Shown here one piece after another: positions 49,148-63,040 of a stretch of 64,000 bases of DNA. Numbering within the stretch: the stretch's first letter is position 1; each line of letters begins with the position of its first letter. The DNA is taken from NCBI GenBank assembly GCA_013398295.1, contig VZSF01001145.1, positions 520,065 through 584,064 of the forward strand, written 5' to 3'. A program made the position numbers and the translations under genes. Origin of the DNA: Chionis minor. Lineage: Eukaryota; Chordata; Aves; Charadriiformes; Chionididae. A model generated the notes under the pieces. The model was not told the DNA's origin. It did no database searches and was given only the letters and a program-made list of their open reading frames with translations.

Positions 49148-49949
49148 ATTGATGGGCCGAGGCCAATGGTAGGACGTTCAACAAGGCCAAGCGCTGGGTC
49201 CTGCATTTGGGTCACAACAACCCCATGCAGTGCAACAGGCTTAGGCAGGAGTGGCTGGAAAGATCCCTGGCAGAAAAGGACCTCAGGGTGCTAGTTGACA
49301 GTTGGCTGAATATGAGCCACCAGTGTGCCCAGGCGGCCAAGAAGGCCAACAGCATCCTGGCCTGTATCAGGAATAGCGTGACCAGCAGGACTAGGGAAGT
49401 GATTGTCCCCCTCAGCACTGGTGAGGCCCCACCTGGAGTACCGTGGTCAGTTTTGGGCCCCTCACTACAAGAAAGACATTGCGGTGCTGGAGCATGTCCA
49501 GAGAAGGGCAACGCAGCTGGTGAAGGATCTAGAGCACAAGTCTTATGAGGAGCGGCTGATGGAACTGGGGTTCTTTAGCCTGGAGAAAAGGAGGCTCAGG
49601 GGAGACCTTATCACTCTCTACAACTACCTGAAAGGAGGCTGTAGAAAGGCGGGGGTTGATCTCTTCTCCCAAGTAACAAGTGGTAAGATGAGAAAAAAAT
49701 GGCCTCAAGTTGCACCAGGGGAAGTTTAGATTAGATACGAGGAAAAATTTCTTCACCAAAAGGGTTATCAAGCATTGGAACAGCCTGGCCCCAAGAGGTG
49801 GTAGAATCACCATCCCTGGAGGTATTTAAAAGACGGGTAGACGTGGTGCTGAGGAACATGGTTTAGTGGTGGTTTTGGCAGTGTTAGGTTGATGGTTGGA
49901 CTCAATGATCTTAAAGGTCTCTTCCAACCTAGGTGATTCTATGATTCTA
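49148..49949 (+). mobile_element. CR1 LINE, 5'-truncated, 3' end of ORF2 plus 3' UTR
   Basis: About 800 bp matching the 3' end of bird CR1 retrotransposons. The C-terminal ORF2 region is readable in pieces. One runs over about 49207-49410 (contains AEKDLRVLVDSWL and KKANSILACIRNSV). The next, in a different frame, runs over about 49415-49690 (contains [45 protein letters not shown]-like text). The change of frame near 49410 fits a small deletion where the family normally has a tyrosine-containing stretch. A second frame change follows near 49690. The 3' UTR ends in the CR1 signature, GATTCTATGATTCTA at 49935-49949, rather than poly(A). It is a typical 5'-truncated copy, incapable of retrotransposition, and the youngest-looking repeat in the window. 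Confidence 0.95.
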
Positions 49950-51018
49950 AAATCAACAATCGTTTGTACCCAGCAGAGAGGGCAGGACTGGGTTTGTGAT
50001 TCACATATGCAAACCACGTTGGGCATGTGGTGGAAGCCCTTCAGCTCATGCATGAATGATATACCTTCGCACCTGTTTCACCTTAGGCATTTGCCCAGGG
50101 TTTGGGCACAAGATTATCAGTTGTACGGGTCTATATTGTAGCAGCAGTGAGAAATCCTTATCAGGGAAACATCTGCTTTGCATGGGGCAATGTAGGCAAA
50201 TACAAGATCTCACCTTTCTTAGGTTTACACGAGTAAAATAAAACGTGGCTGACAGGTGGCTCAGATTTTCAGAGGGAGCCTCTGTCAGATTAAAACATAA
50301 AGTCTGTATACCTTGCAGTTAAGGCTGTAGCTGTCTGTCTGTCATTTCGGGTCTGACAACCCTTAACAAAACAACAGCACTTTGATACAATTAGGACTTC
50401 CAGGCACTAACCCCAATCATTAAAAAAAAGGGAAAAAAAAACCCACAACAGCTATAACAACAACTTTGCTTTACGCTGTGTCCATCGTATCAACCAAAAG
50501 CATTGCTCATTTGCTGACCTGCTCTCCACAAGCAATATTAAAAATTTTCAAAATAGTCCTTCTCCAGCTCTGCCTTAATATCTGTCTTGTAGGCAAAATA
50601 CCCTCCAACACCCGCCACGGACAGAAGGCCCTGCTCTAGTTTTTCGGGCTGGGGTATTTACAGCAGAAAGCTCGTTCAGTTACTCTGATGCATTTTCATC
50701 TCTCTCAGACAAGTTACTGGGTTTGCTGGTTGGGGTTTTCTTTTGCATTTAGTATAGTATCTGCATTACTGTTGCAGAGGTAAAAGGGAAAGTGCCTGTA
50801 AGTACCTGAACAAAAAGATCCAAATCAAGAGGCTATTAAAATTCATTCAGGCTCGTTCCTCTCTCCTGTTATTTCAATTAGTATCTGATAACAAAGCTGT
50901 TCCCTTCTAATTCTGCATTGCACGTTTCTTCTTTCAAACACTTGTCTCAGTGGAAGTTTGACACTGTTTTGCCTTCTGGAGAAAGAAACCCCCAAGATGT
51001 ATTTTCAACCTCCCAGCT

Positions 51019-51100
51019 CAGTGTTTCCCAGATATTTTGAATCAGGGACTGCTGCCAAGATTCACATTTTTCCACAGATCACCGCACACCCTCACACTCT
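51019..51100 (+). repeat. Possible hAT (Charlie-like) terminal fragment, copy 2
   Basis: CAGTGTTTCCCAGATATTTT, then GGGACTGCTGCC and TTCCACAGATCACC. It shares the order and several words of the stretch at 15292. Tentative. Confidence 0.32.
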
Positions 51101-54100
51101 CAGCAGAAAGCCATCATGGTGACACAGAGGCAGGGATGGGCCCTGGAGCAGTTCTTAGCTCCCTGTTCTTCTTGACCGTACTGCAGTCCCAGCGCCAGCA
51201 TGGGAACCGGCACTTGCCCCTGTTGCATCATCCAGGACTGAGAGGATCTGGCAGATTTTAAAGGATATTTTAAAAAACCCACATCCCTGCTGCTTTGAGA
51301 TAGTTATAACTATTTCGTACCAAGTTCTGATTTTCCTGAATGTAGCAGAATTTAGTCTTCCAAATGCAGAGTAACCCCAGCAGCCTTCGCGTGGGTACTA
51401 GGACATGCACCAGGATCTTTCCCTCTCTACAAATAACTGGATCAACGGGCAAGCCAAAGCCACAGCTTCTCCAGGGCGCAGGGTCATGGTTCATCACATT
51501 GGATATGTGTTAATCATGCCCGGAGAGAATTCACCCACCACGTCTCACTGGCCAACATAAACATCCCTCCTCCAGAAACCCCCTAAAAGCGTTGTTAATG
51601 CAGCCCTGTGGCTTTACCTGTTTAGCCTACTGGCTCTGTTCCCCTAGAAAAATATTTTCGCCCGTGGGAAGTATTTTGCAAAAGTTGTTTTCTCTGCCTT
51701 GTTTTTGCAATCCCCTGAAGTGGTGTCAGTAGCCAGAAGTTCACGTAGAGATGAAGTCAAGGTTGGGGGGAACCTGGCTCCCTCTCAGGCCTGGGCGACA
51801 TACCACATTCACCTTGATACCAGGATCAATGTGCACTGTGCTGGGACCAGGGGGAACTTGATGACCAGCCACACTGGCTGCAGGCTGTCTTTGCTGCCAG
51901 CTGGGCTCCTGATGGAGTAGCTCCTTCAGGAGCTAGAGTAGCTGGCAGCATTAGCTTGCTATTTCCCAGCTCCCGAAACGATTCTTCTCCCTCACAAGCC
52001 AAAAAGCAGAGGAAGGAAAATTCCCATTCCCCTGTAAAGCACTCCAATTTCAGGGGAAAACTAAGACAATCAGAAAATTGTCATGCTATACAATGTGAAA
52101 GCTAGAATCTCCCAATGCAGAAGGGTCAGCAATGCAGTAACCTCTGACTGAGCTGAACTAAGCAAAAGCCAACAAGGAATAATTACTGCCTGTTCAGAAT
52201 GGCCCAAACCACTTCTGGATGAGAAACTTCTACCAGGGTAATACACGCTTTTTTGGATGGGATCCACCAAGGGAGGACCCAGGATCCAACTCTGATTTTT
52301 CCAGTCTTCACTTTCACTGCTCCCAGGCAGTGCTACATTTTACAGTGTGGCCGCTGCTGCATTTTACATTCCTAAAGGGTCATTTTATAAATGTTCACAT
52401 AAATGCTTAGTCCTCCAAAGCACTGAGCCTTCCTGCCGCAAGTGGGAACGGATAGGTCTTGCTGCCTGTGGTCACGCTGTGATATCCCACGAGCTCAGGT
52501 CATGCTCCTATAACAATTTAACTCATCACATTTTTTTCCAGGTCAGCTTCCTGCCCAGCGTAGCTCCCCAAGACACACAACAGCAAGGTCACAGTAGCTC
52601 TCACACTGGCACAAGGGAGTTATAAGCCCGGGAGCAGAGCAGGACAAGGAGAGGACGATGGTGGCATCAAGTTCAGTCATCTTCAGCAGCCGTGAGATCG
52701 CACCTGAGAAGCATTTACTGCCAGGATCCAAGCGGCTGCGGTCTGGCAGAGGAGGGGGGATCCTATTTGTGCCGCTAATGACACAACTTAGCAGGACAGA
52801 AATCAAGTGCTTGACCTTTCCCAACATCATGTGAAGTAAATGTTCCATATGACATGTCTCCAGCATTCTCTACCAGGCACAGGTGCATGACTGCAATTAG
52901 AAATGACCAGCATTTCATACATAACAGCACCTTTCAATCCAACTCAGCCCATTCAAAAACACTGGGAGGCTCAGTTACCATCTTCTTCCCAACCAACCTT
53001 CCCAGCACCTTGCCAGCTCAGGAAAACACCAAATAATTCCCCCTTTAATCTCCCAGCTATTACTGGGAAATAAAATTGGAAGCCACAGCACCTCTGTGCA
53101 GGCTGGTAGATCTTAAACTTGGCGCTTGGTTTGCGCCGAGACCATTTCTCACCCCCACCCCTAATTCAACTTCCGTAGAGAACAATGCTGCTGGTTTGTG
53201 TCCACAACAGATTTATTCCACCCTTCTAGCAGCTTGTGCCGCCTGTACCTTCAAGGGGTAGTAGCTGCTTGAAGAGAATGGTTCCTTCTGGTTTCTGGGA
53301 ATAAAAGGCTGCCCTCCATAATCAGGATATTGTTCTCCCTAAATGGACCCAGGCTCTGTAAACACGCTCCTCTGCGCAGCACTGGGAGGGCAACTGCGAG
53401 CGTGTGTACACGTACATGGAGGGAATGTGTCTTGTTCTAAAAAACCCAGTAAATTATATTAATTCATTTCCTCTGCCTAAACAGTGGTAATAAACTTTGG
53501 GAAGGGAGGAGGAAAAAAGTAAACAAGAGTCAATTACAAAAAGGTGAGGGGGAGAGGTAACTGAATAACTCCACCAAATCTCTCCTTTGGGAAAGGACAT
53601 CCCTATTACAGCTCAGAGGGGCTCCATGCAGCCCTCGCTCGGGCCTGCTAGAGGTATAAATGCGACTGTAACAATTTCTTTCTTTTATAAGGTTTCAGCC
53701 TGTTTCCACAAGTTCAATCCTGGGAGCTGGGAAACAAGCCCCCACCCTGACCAACGGCTAGTCCATCCCCAGGGGCTTTGCTCCGCATGTGATGCGAGCG
53801 CCCCGCTGACTGAAGCCAATACGAATAGTCAGAGCCTATTTGTAATTTTCTAACATGAAAATAATTTCACTAAGCAAACTACCATGCTTTGACTCAAAAC
53901 CCTGATTAGCACAGTTTGAAAACAGGGCAGCATACTGTTCTGGGAATTAACTTGCTTGACCCCTAGTCTATAATGGCACTCAAATAATGTGCGAGTCAGA
54001 CGAAGTTGAAAAACTCTTGGAAGACCACACTGAAAGAATTTACTGGATTTATTGGATTTTCTAGGATAAAAGAAAAATAAGCCCCAAACTCCACTTAGCT

Positions 54101-57018
54101 AGTCTGTGGTCTTCAGAAAGACAAGCTTTTCCTCCTGACGCTGTCTAGAAGAGGAATACTGCCTATGCTGAGCACTTTTTGGGTCTCTCTTTTATATTTT
54201 ATTTTTATTGACTGGAAACTGTCAATAAATAGTAGTAAGTATTATAAATATACAGGCCTGTTGCTGTGACTACTTTTGAATAGCACCTTGATGGTTTCTT
54301 CCTTGGAATCATGGGGAAAAGGTACCCATCCCTGTGAATCTAACATCCTCCTCGCAACAGAAGCATTCATGGGGAGAAGACCCCTGAATTGAACTTCAAA
54401 ATAAATATCCTGAGGCTACTTTACCAGTTGCAAAGAAGGACTACTCTGAAGTTTCTAATGAATTTCCAATGTCAGAATTAATCCTGTATATAGCACTGTC
54501 ACAAAATCCTGCTTGAAATCCTCCAAATCCTCTGGCCTACCCCTGTTTGAGCAAGCAGGGAATCAGGAAAAGCATTCTGCCTTAGTGATACATGCAGAGC
54601 CTTGCTCTGATCTGGATAAAACCCTGACCCATCCCTACCTTAAGATTTCTCCAGCCGCTTAGCAAAATGCTCTGACTAGCCTCTACCACTTCTTTGTGTC
54701 TCTTTGTATCCCAGAAACAATAGATGTGTGCAAAAGAGAGCAGTGGCAAACATTTTCAGATAACAAATCTGGCAATTAGAAATCAACTGTCCAAAGCCAG
54801 TTCCCCTGCATATGCAAATATCTCCCTAATAGGTTTACGATTCCTTGTCAATAAAACCTGTCAAGGAAAAGTAAACACCTGTCCCAGCCGTGATTAAGTT
54901 GAAAGCTCCACTCTCATTAGCCCTTAACAAAATTAACCCTGCCAATACTGCATTTCTGAATGGTTTCGAATACCAGGAGGAGGAAAGATACTCATCAGCT
55001 CTGATCTGTTAATCTAGTTTTATATTAACTGTTACAGATCACGATGAACCTTCCTGTGGCTTGGTGCCACACTGTACAGAACTGAAACACAACCTGATCA
55101 TACGAGGCCCCGGTTTCTGCTCTCTGGGAAGATTATAAGTTTAAAACATACTTGCAATTCACCAAACCTAAAGGGACTGTCACCTTTGTAATGGAGAGCA
55201 ACATCCAACCCTGAATATTAAAAAAATGACACGACTTATCAGAGCATAGAGCCTGATCTCCATATGTTGGCGGAGGCAACTCCTCTCCCACTTCCCCCAC
55301 TTTTAACTGCCCAAAAATATATATTAAACACTTCCTAATATTACTTGTCTGGCTGAAGAGACACTGTGACTGCCACCAAAGTGTTGTGTTAATCTGCAGA
55401 AGAACATGAAAGATTTTGATCCACCCAGAAAGCGAGAGAGATGGCTCATGACATCCTCTCTCAGAAGGGTACCCGCACTCTGAAGGATTCTTTCCACCAG
55501 TTTTGCGTCAACTGGTCGATGTCAAACAAGCTTTCTTTCTTCCTTCCACATAGATCCTGCAGTATTCCTGGGGAGATACGGCACAATGTCCAGAGGTTTA
55601 CCCTGTTATTCATTAACCCTTCCACCCTTGACATGCAGGTCATATACCTGTAACTCGTCTGACACTTGTCATTGCTTAACCAGTGTTAACAGATCTGTTT
55701 AGGTGAGAGCAACTGCTGAGAAAAAAAAGCTTCCTCAATTACTCCAATTTACACAAATCTATTAGTCAAGAAGAAAAAGGAGGAAAAGAAACCAGTGTAC
55801 AGTGCTCCAGTGTCTGCTGCAGCCAAACTCCAGTAGTTTTACTTGTTCAGCTTTGGGAGGCTGGTGGCGCTGAGTAACTCCCTTCTCCCTCCTTTGGGGT
55901 TGATTTGGCGTCACCCCATCCATTCTGTCTATACAAGGCAATAGTAAAATACTGACTACCACAAGGAAAAAAAAAACCCTTTTACAGTAGAATGCTTCTA
56001 CTCAGAGTCACACATTAGTGAAAAGCCAATTAAGCATCACATCTCCACCTAATGACCTCAGGGGGCACCTGAGAAGACACAGGTGAAAAGAGAAATACAG
56101 CACAGCCTTGGAAAAGCCACATCTCAACATCCTCTTCAGAGCGCACACACTGCCCACTCCAAGATCCTCTCCTAAGGCTTGGCTGCACCAGGCCTCAAGA
56201 GCAGCAGTACACTAATCAGACCTAAATTTTCTCTTGGCGGTTGGGTAACGCTTACATTTCCCTCCACATCCTCCTCCAGCTTTTTCCCTTCTCCCAGATA
56301 TCTTGTTCTGGGCAGAACTAGCAAGCCTGCAATTGCCATGAAGAGTCTGCACAATGCCAGTACCAAGTTCTTACAGTCATCAGTTCACTGGGAACGTGCA
56401 AGTAAACCCAGCAAGAAGAATGTGAATTTTAAAAAATGCCTATTGCACAAATTAAATCGCCTTTTCTGCATTTGTCTGCTGTTCCTGTGTTTCCATCTAA
56501 CATGCACAAATGCTGACAGCTCCTAAAATACCCACCGAAGTCAGCACCGCCCAAGTGGCATCTAGGGTATGATACCTCTTGCATTACTCACTTCTCAATC
56601 ACTTGACAAGATACCAAAGATTGTGTCAATCTTTCATGAAATAACTTTACCAGACATAAGGAGAAATGATTTTGGGTCCCATCAAGCTAGAAGCCACTCA
56701 TAGAGAGGCTGAGAATAGAGGTGCAGCAGTCCTGAGAAACATTAACCTGCTCCGAGAAGCCTCTGTTCCCAATTTACATTTTTCTTCCCTTAGTGAAGCT
56801 CAAAATTAAGTTTGAGCACTTAATGGAAGAAGTAGCCTGGAGTTATTGGCTGAATTTCTTCCTGAAAATTGGAGTGGTTGGGATGAAATAAAAACGTTAG
56901 GTTATTCGCAGCACTGCTGGATACTGTGTTTCTACTGCAATACAATGGGGAGACTGTGTAATCAGGGCAACCAACCAAACTCCATGCAGCCCATGTTTAT
57001 TTGACTCGCAAGGGGCGG

Positions 57019-57035
57019 AAAAAAAAAAAAAAAAA
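57019..57035 (+). repeat. Poly(A) run
   Basis: About 17 A residues with no recognisable retrogene upstream. Confidence 0.85.
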
Positions 57036-57722
57036 TCAGAGATGTGAATGGATTCAGCAGCAAACGGCATATATTAACTTGTTAAATAACACTCAGACCA
57101 GTCTTCAGCCCCTCCACACCTAGCAACACCGCCCACAGAATGACACCCTTTCTTTGGGGACAAAACCCCTCTGTGGTGACCCAAAGTTAAAGGAATAAAT
57201 TTCCACGTTGCCTTCATCGCCAACCGCGCACACCCTAGCCACCAGCCAGAGCTCGCGGCGGGCAGAAGCAGTAAGTTCCTAGAATAAAAAACTTGAGCCT
57301 GACCTATCTGGTTGAGCAGGTGAGTGGCAGGATCCAAAATACTAGGCTTAGCCCACATCTCTTCTGCTGTTGTACATGAGGAATCTGTACGGAGATCAGT
57401 ATCACAGATAATCTGTGTAAGTCATCCTTCAGGGATGGATCGAAAGCCCATGGGAGTGAGTAGGAGTCACGGCACCAACACTCGCAGGCTCCGAATCAAG
57501 TCCTAACCTGTTAAAACCGGCATGGGCTGTATCTGCATATCTTATACAAAATCGGGGCAGCAGGATCAGAACATTGAAGCCTCCTTTTAGAAATATTTTT
57601 CTTTCACCTTAGTACCACAGGTGCTACGAATACCAGACTCAACAGGCTTTCAACAGACAGCGGTCTTTGCAACTTCTACACTCACATTGGCTCTACTCTT
57701 AAAAGAACACTACCACCCCCTG

Positions 57723-57785
57723 AAAAAAAAAAAAAAGAAAACAAAAAAAAACCCAAAACCCAACCCAAAACCTAAAAAAACCCAG
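57723..57785 (+). repeat. A-rich / AAACCC low-complexity tract
   Basis: A13, A-rich interruptions, then CCCAAAACCCAACCCAAAACC. An AC-rich simple tract; not a TTAGGG telomeric repeat. Confidence 0.85.
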
Positions 57786-59044
57786 TACCTTAATATGACC
57801 GAAAATGTTCTGTCTTGGTGCAAAAGACTAGGACAGGTCAATGCAGCAAAATACGTATGGAGACATTACTATTAGAGAAAGCTACAAGTTGAGACGGATT
57901 ACAGGGAACAAGAAAAGGAATCAAAATCCAAATTAAATGTTCAAAACAAGATCAAATACATTTCAGCTTCAGCAGCCCACCAGAAAACACAGGAAGAGGT
58001 CAGGTGAAAGACAAATTCCTTGAAGCAAGACAAAATGAGAAGGTTAATGAAAGAAAAAGGAGAAAAGAGCATTTCCACCAACTCTGGTAATGCTGGGATA
58101 CATTTGCACAGACCCTTCAAGCAGCATGATTTTACAAGTCACTGCAGACACAAGTAGGAAAATCAGAAAGCTGCACTGGTTCTACTCCCACTGCCTAAAT
58201 AAAGCTATGACTGAAGTTTGTTGCTTTTTTGTATTTTTTTGTAAATTCAAACTAGTTGGTTTTGAATGCCCTTTTTTTCCCCCCCCGAAAGAACCATTTT
58301 CCTGCAATTTCTCAAGCATCACCTCATGGCACATGAAAGTTTGTTCTGTCACTGAGAGTCGGACTGTGGAGTCTAGCCTTTGCTGTGTACAAGTTCATCA
58401 CAGAACAGGCGTATTTTAATTTACTGCTTGAGTCTTTTAGTGAAGGTCAAAGAAACATATGGACTTGGAAAACAAAGTTATAAAAACTTTAAGGAAAATC
58501 TAAATGTATTTGAGCAATTTGCTGAGTTTTCTAATATTCCTAATAAAAAAAATAAAATCAACCCTAATTTTCCAGTATGACGCACACCGTATTTTATGTT
58601 TAAACTCAGCTGCAATTTAAAGCAGCCGGCAGCCTCAGAAGAAGGGGGGAACCGGGATTTAAAAAAATAACCAGGATTTTCTTAGATCGTCATGTTGACT
58701 CTAGGTACAAGTCATGCCGACAGATTATTCATGAGCAAGTTCTCCAGGGCACAATCCCAAAAATGCCCAAAACTTAAGCAGAAGATGTGCAGTGACTTAC
58801 ATAAAATCTGAATCAAGCTGTTAGATCTGAACGTGCTTCTCTTTCACAAGTGAGAAATCACCTAGTTGTTATATCTGGTAATAACCCTTCAACAAGAATA
58901 CAGGAGTAAAACAGAAGCCAACCACCATCTCTTACATTATCATTTTTTATCTTTTCCACATTTACTACCATTCACTCTTGTAAACCCCAAAGTTAACAGA
59001 ACAGTAAATAACGTTCACCAGAATGAAGAACTCCTCTCCCAAGA

Positions 59045-59071
59045 AAAAAAAAAACAAAACAAAACAAAACT
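59045..59071 (+). repeat. Poly(A) merging into (CAAAA)n
   Basis: A12 followed by about four CAAAA units. Simple repeat. Confidence 0.9.
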
Positions 59072-62000
59072 TTCTAGGGGGCAGAATGCCCTGTTCTCCA
59101 ATATTCAGAGAAACAAAAATGGCACATAACATTATTTCTGCATGAAACTGCAGAATTTTGAGGTGGCCCCATCAGCAAATTGCCTGTAAAGCAGGCATCA
59201 ACCAGGTTTGCAAGCCAAGTACCGCATAGAGAAGTGCCAGAGCAGAAAGCAATTAAGGTCCTGTTCTTCCCCTCCCTACGCAATGCACCGAAAATGAAAT
59301 CAACATCCAAACTAATTAGTTTCCAGTGGAATATCAGTTTACTCGCTAACAGGAGGGTTGTTATTGCTCTTACCAAAAACTTCTAAACATACCATACGAA
59401 ATCGTGTTTAAGCCACGGGACCAAGCCAAGCACATCCCAATGTTACCATATACGGTCACCAATGCGAATACGATGGCAACTTGACAGATTTGGAACAAAT
59501 ATTGCGTTGTGTGTCACTGAGATTACATAGGCAGGAAAATACCAGATTGTATTACCTGTATCCGACCGGAGGTGTGGAGTAGTAGGAGCCACATTGCTGT
59601 AGGACACAGTCACTAAGGGTTAGTGACCCAAGATGGCATTCGTCCCCGTGGAGGAGGGCCAGGGCAGGACACTGAGGACTTTTATGCCCAGTACAGGGCT
59701 ACTTGGAGAGAACAGGAATGGAGTGACACGAAGGACAACCCACCAGACCTGCACTATTATCCCAGGTTCAGGGCTGACACTATCCACTGCAGCTGGCAAC
59801 TGGGCTGAAGCTGCCACCCTACGTCCTGGCTGTCAGTCGGATGGCACAGTCTCTCTTAGAAAGCCACAGCATGCAGGTTTTGTTCTCAAAGAATGGATTT
59901 CATGCACACAGAAGTTCTTGTGTTCACCCACAAGGGAAAGAAGGGACTTGGATATTTACCAAAACAGTTCTTAAGGAAGAGGTTTTTGGTACAGGCTCCC
60001 TCCAGGAGATCCTTAGCCCAGAATAAGATTCATCACTAGAGGAGTTACTCCAGATTAAGTTTTCTGGAAGGTTTATTCCTGTGCATTTGCAGGTGTAGAC
60101 CAACCCCTAGCCAAAGTCTTTAAATTTCAGCCCCGAAAGCATTAGTTCAAACACAGCCAGAGCTACCTCATCCTTCATCCCACCAGACACAGCAAGTTCT
60201 GCACCTGGACCTCTAAAATCAGACCTGTTCTCTGCTTTTTGTGGATACTTTGAATGTATTGCCTCTTTCTTAAGAGTTTATCTTGGTTTCCTAAGATATC
60301 CCCTTTTTTGCAGTGTTTTGTACATTTGCGATGTGACCCACTGGGTCACAAGAAAGGACAAAGCCCGTAGGCACAACTCCAAATCTGGACAAATGCCCCC
60401 TTTCGCTGCGGAGGGGTGGGGAGGGGGGAATGTTGCCGCATTAGCCCAATCAGTTATCCCTGTGGGGCCCTTCACCTTAAAAGGCATCACCTAAATAAAG
60501 ATTTAAAAATAATACAACATAACATTTAACGCAAGATTGCAGCTGAGCACTCAACTGTCAGGAAATATCAAAGCCGGAGCGCGTGGGCAACTTAACTCTG
60601 CCCCCTTGTGCAAACGCACTACGGCACAGCCCTTCCCTGAACATGGGGCACGCAATCAACCAGCTCCAAATTAATATCCTAACTCCAGCAGAAGCTACTT
60701 TTGCCTGACATGAGTAGAAGGGAAGGACCAGCACTTTCACAGAGAGCCTCCTCAGCCACCTTCCTCACTTGATTGCAAGCCAGCGAGCACCTATTTAACT
60801 TCTGACACCTCAGATTAGGACGCGTTGGCACGCTTTCGGCCACACACGTCTAATTTGCAATCAGGATACAGATATTAAACGCTGTTTGGACAAAACAAAG
60901 AGCCCTTCTTCCTCCAGAGTAAAGCCTCGTGACCTCAGGCTGAGATTTGGCCGAAGGACTGTCTATAAAACCCACGCGACTGAAACAGGTAACATTTATA
61001 CATCTCCAGCCGCCGAACCCACCGTATGATACATTCGGAAAAAATCCGTGGGCACATTAACAACCGGGCACGTTTTTCCAAGAATCTGAAATTATCCCAA
61101 TGTAAACATCTAATAATTGGAGATATTTGACAGCACAAAATAGGGCTGCAACATGCTGGAGAGTGTCTCACCTCTGCTCACTTACAAGTTTGATCTGTCA
61201 TCTACGTCCTCCACTATCAAGAATACTCTTAACCTCAAGAGGTGCAAAGCAAGATTTAAATGTTAGGGGTTTTTTTTGTTTGGTTGGTTTTTTATAACAG
61301 TGATAACTTTTTCTTCTTTATTTTCCCTCTCTTGGTACCAGCACATGAATGAATGATATTTTTCATGGGTTTGGCCCTGGTTTTAAAACTTTATTTCTAC
61401 ATCATTTTAAATAACCAGGACCATCTCTCCAGCCACTCACAGGATGGATTTTTCCAGCTCCGAAAAGAGTTCAAATAACCAAATTACCAATACGATCCTA
61501 TCAAAATTACATTAAAAAGACCTTTCCATAGGAAAAATGATGAGGTCCTGAAATTATGGCTGTTAATTTTCTGTCACTTCTTCACACGACAACAGCCCAC
61601 AGCACTTTCCATTTTCCAGGGGCAACCAAAAAGTATGAGCAGGACAAGTGCAAACCAAATTTAAACAGGGTCAGCCGGTAAAGCAGCCGATACTTGGCTC
61701 ACAACAGAGACAAAAATCTTTTTGTCTTCTCCTGCCCACTTCAGATCTTTTCCGGAACTCCACCAACTTCTCAGGTCCATTGCAATAATATACATCCATG
61801 AGGTCATGTTAATTCATACGCTGCTGCCCATTGCCTACAACTTAAACTGAGTCTCCGTTGTAAATCTTGCCTGGAATTCAGACTTGCAGGACTTGCAGCC
61901 TATATAGTGTTTTCTTTTTCATTCAGTTTCCAGCCAAATCATTTTATAGTGCTTTTGCCTCCATAAAATATTTGCTTGGGAGCCAATGCCAAGACGCAGG

Positions 62001-63038
62001 GCGGGGGGGGAAAGAAAAAGGAACACATTAAACCAAACCTTGGGGTTTTCTGAGTAACGCGCCCCCTCTCCTTTCCCACCCTCACCCCCAAGGTTTATTT
62101 TTGGCAAGTTACAGCCCAAGCAAAGGGCAAGTTTAAACCTTTTAATTCACAGCTCCATAGCACTGGGTGATTTAAAGGTCTTTCAACAATTCAGGCAACT
62201 CAGATACTGTTGGGAATTGCAGCTGGAGCAATCTGCATCCTAAAGCCATATCCCCATTCTCCTGGAACAATGCGGCCCCTCCTCTGTGACCAGGGCCGGG
62301 GGAGCTGAAAGCATGGTTTCTCATTCAGGCTTTCCAGGGACAGCATCCACCAAGGTAGGACACAGGCAAGAGCGGAGGAAAAGCCACTGCTCCTTCCACT
62401 CTGATCCCTGAACTTTGCTTAAAGTACCTTCCCATAAAGAAACTTCTTTCCCCCCCTGCATCCCCCGGCAGTCCCAGGTCAACGTATTTCAGTTTGCCTC
62501 TGGTAGGGTAACCTGTTTATTGAAATCTGATCAACTGCTGGAGCCCCAACGTTAAAATGCGCTCTTGCTGTTGGGAACTGTCATTTGTCTGTCACCGAGG
62601 AAGTTAATGGATGCGTTTGTTTAGTTTGCTAGTGGGAATATACAGAGCAGAGGCTGGAGGGATTACAGGAGGGGAGAGGTATTTCTGATCCACAGAGGAA
62701 TGCAGTTGCTTTTCTTTAAAATTGTCTGTGTATTTTCACACATGCACGAGAAAAGCCCCTGGAAGTTCACCTGTGCCTAAAAGACCTCAGCAAAGCCGGA
62801 GCGACCGCGCTCCATCCAAACCGATGGTCTCGAAACACGCCGGTAAGGACGCAACATGTGTGGGCACAAGCCTGCACCCCTGCACAGATAAGCAACGTGC
62901 AGGGGACGAGTCTGTGCCAACAGCAACTCCCTTTCACGGTCCCTCCGAGGGCACCGCGGGTGTTTGGGGAGCACGAGCCCAGCGGAGCAGAGGGAAGGGT
63001 GCGAGTCGCAGAGCGTTGGCGGCAAGCGCAGTCTCCTT

Positions 63039-63040
63039 AC
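63039..63040 (-). other. Splice donor of the signal-peptide exon
   Basis: The minus strand reads GAGAG|GTAAGGAG, close to the consensus MAG|GTRAGT. It falls right after the signal peptide and defines a phase-1 intron. No matching acceptor exon is recognised anywhere to the left, so the following intron would be at least about 63 kb. Confidence 0.65.

Larger units (their letters stand above)
49950..62795. other. Non-coding, intron-like DNA
   Basis: Apart from the possible hAT end (51019), the alternating purine-pyrimidine run (53400-53417) and the A-rich tracts, nothing is recognised. A frame at 59623-59808 was considered and not accepted. This stretch would be the part of the intron nearest the signal-peptide exon. 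Confidence 0.5.

Noticed and set aside
49212..49511. Minus-strand frame in the 49-kb region
   Set aside because: Antisense of the CR1 ORF2 3' end.
57723..57785. Interstitial telomeric repeat
   Set aside because: The units are AAACCC/AAAACC variants without consistent TTAGGG periodicity.
59623..59974. Possible exon (frame with FYAQYRATWREQEW)
   Set aside because: Somewhat protein-like composition, but two plus frames and one minus frame are open together because the stretch is GC-richer. There is no clear splice pair and I recognise no family.
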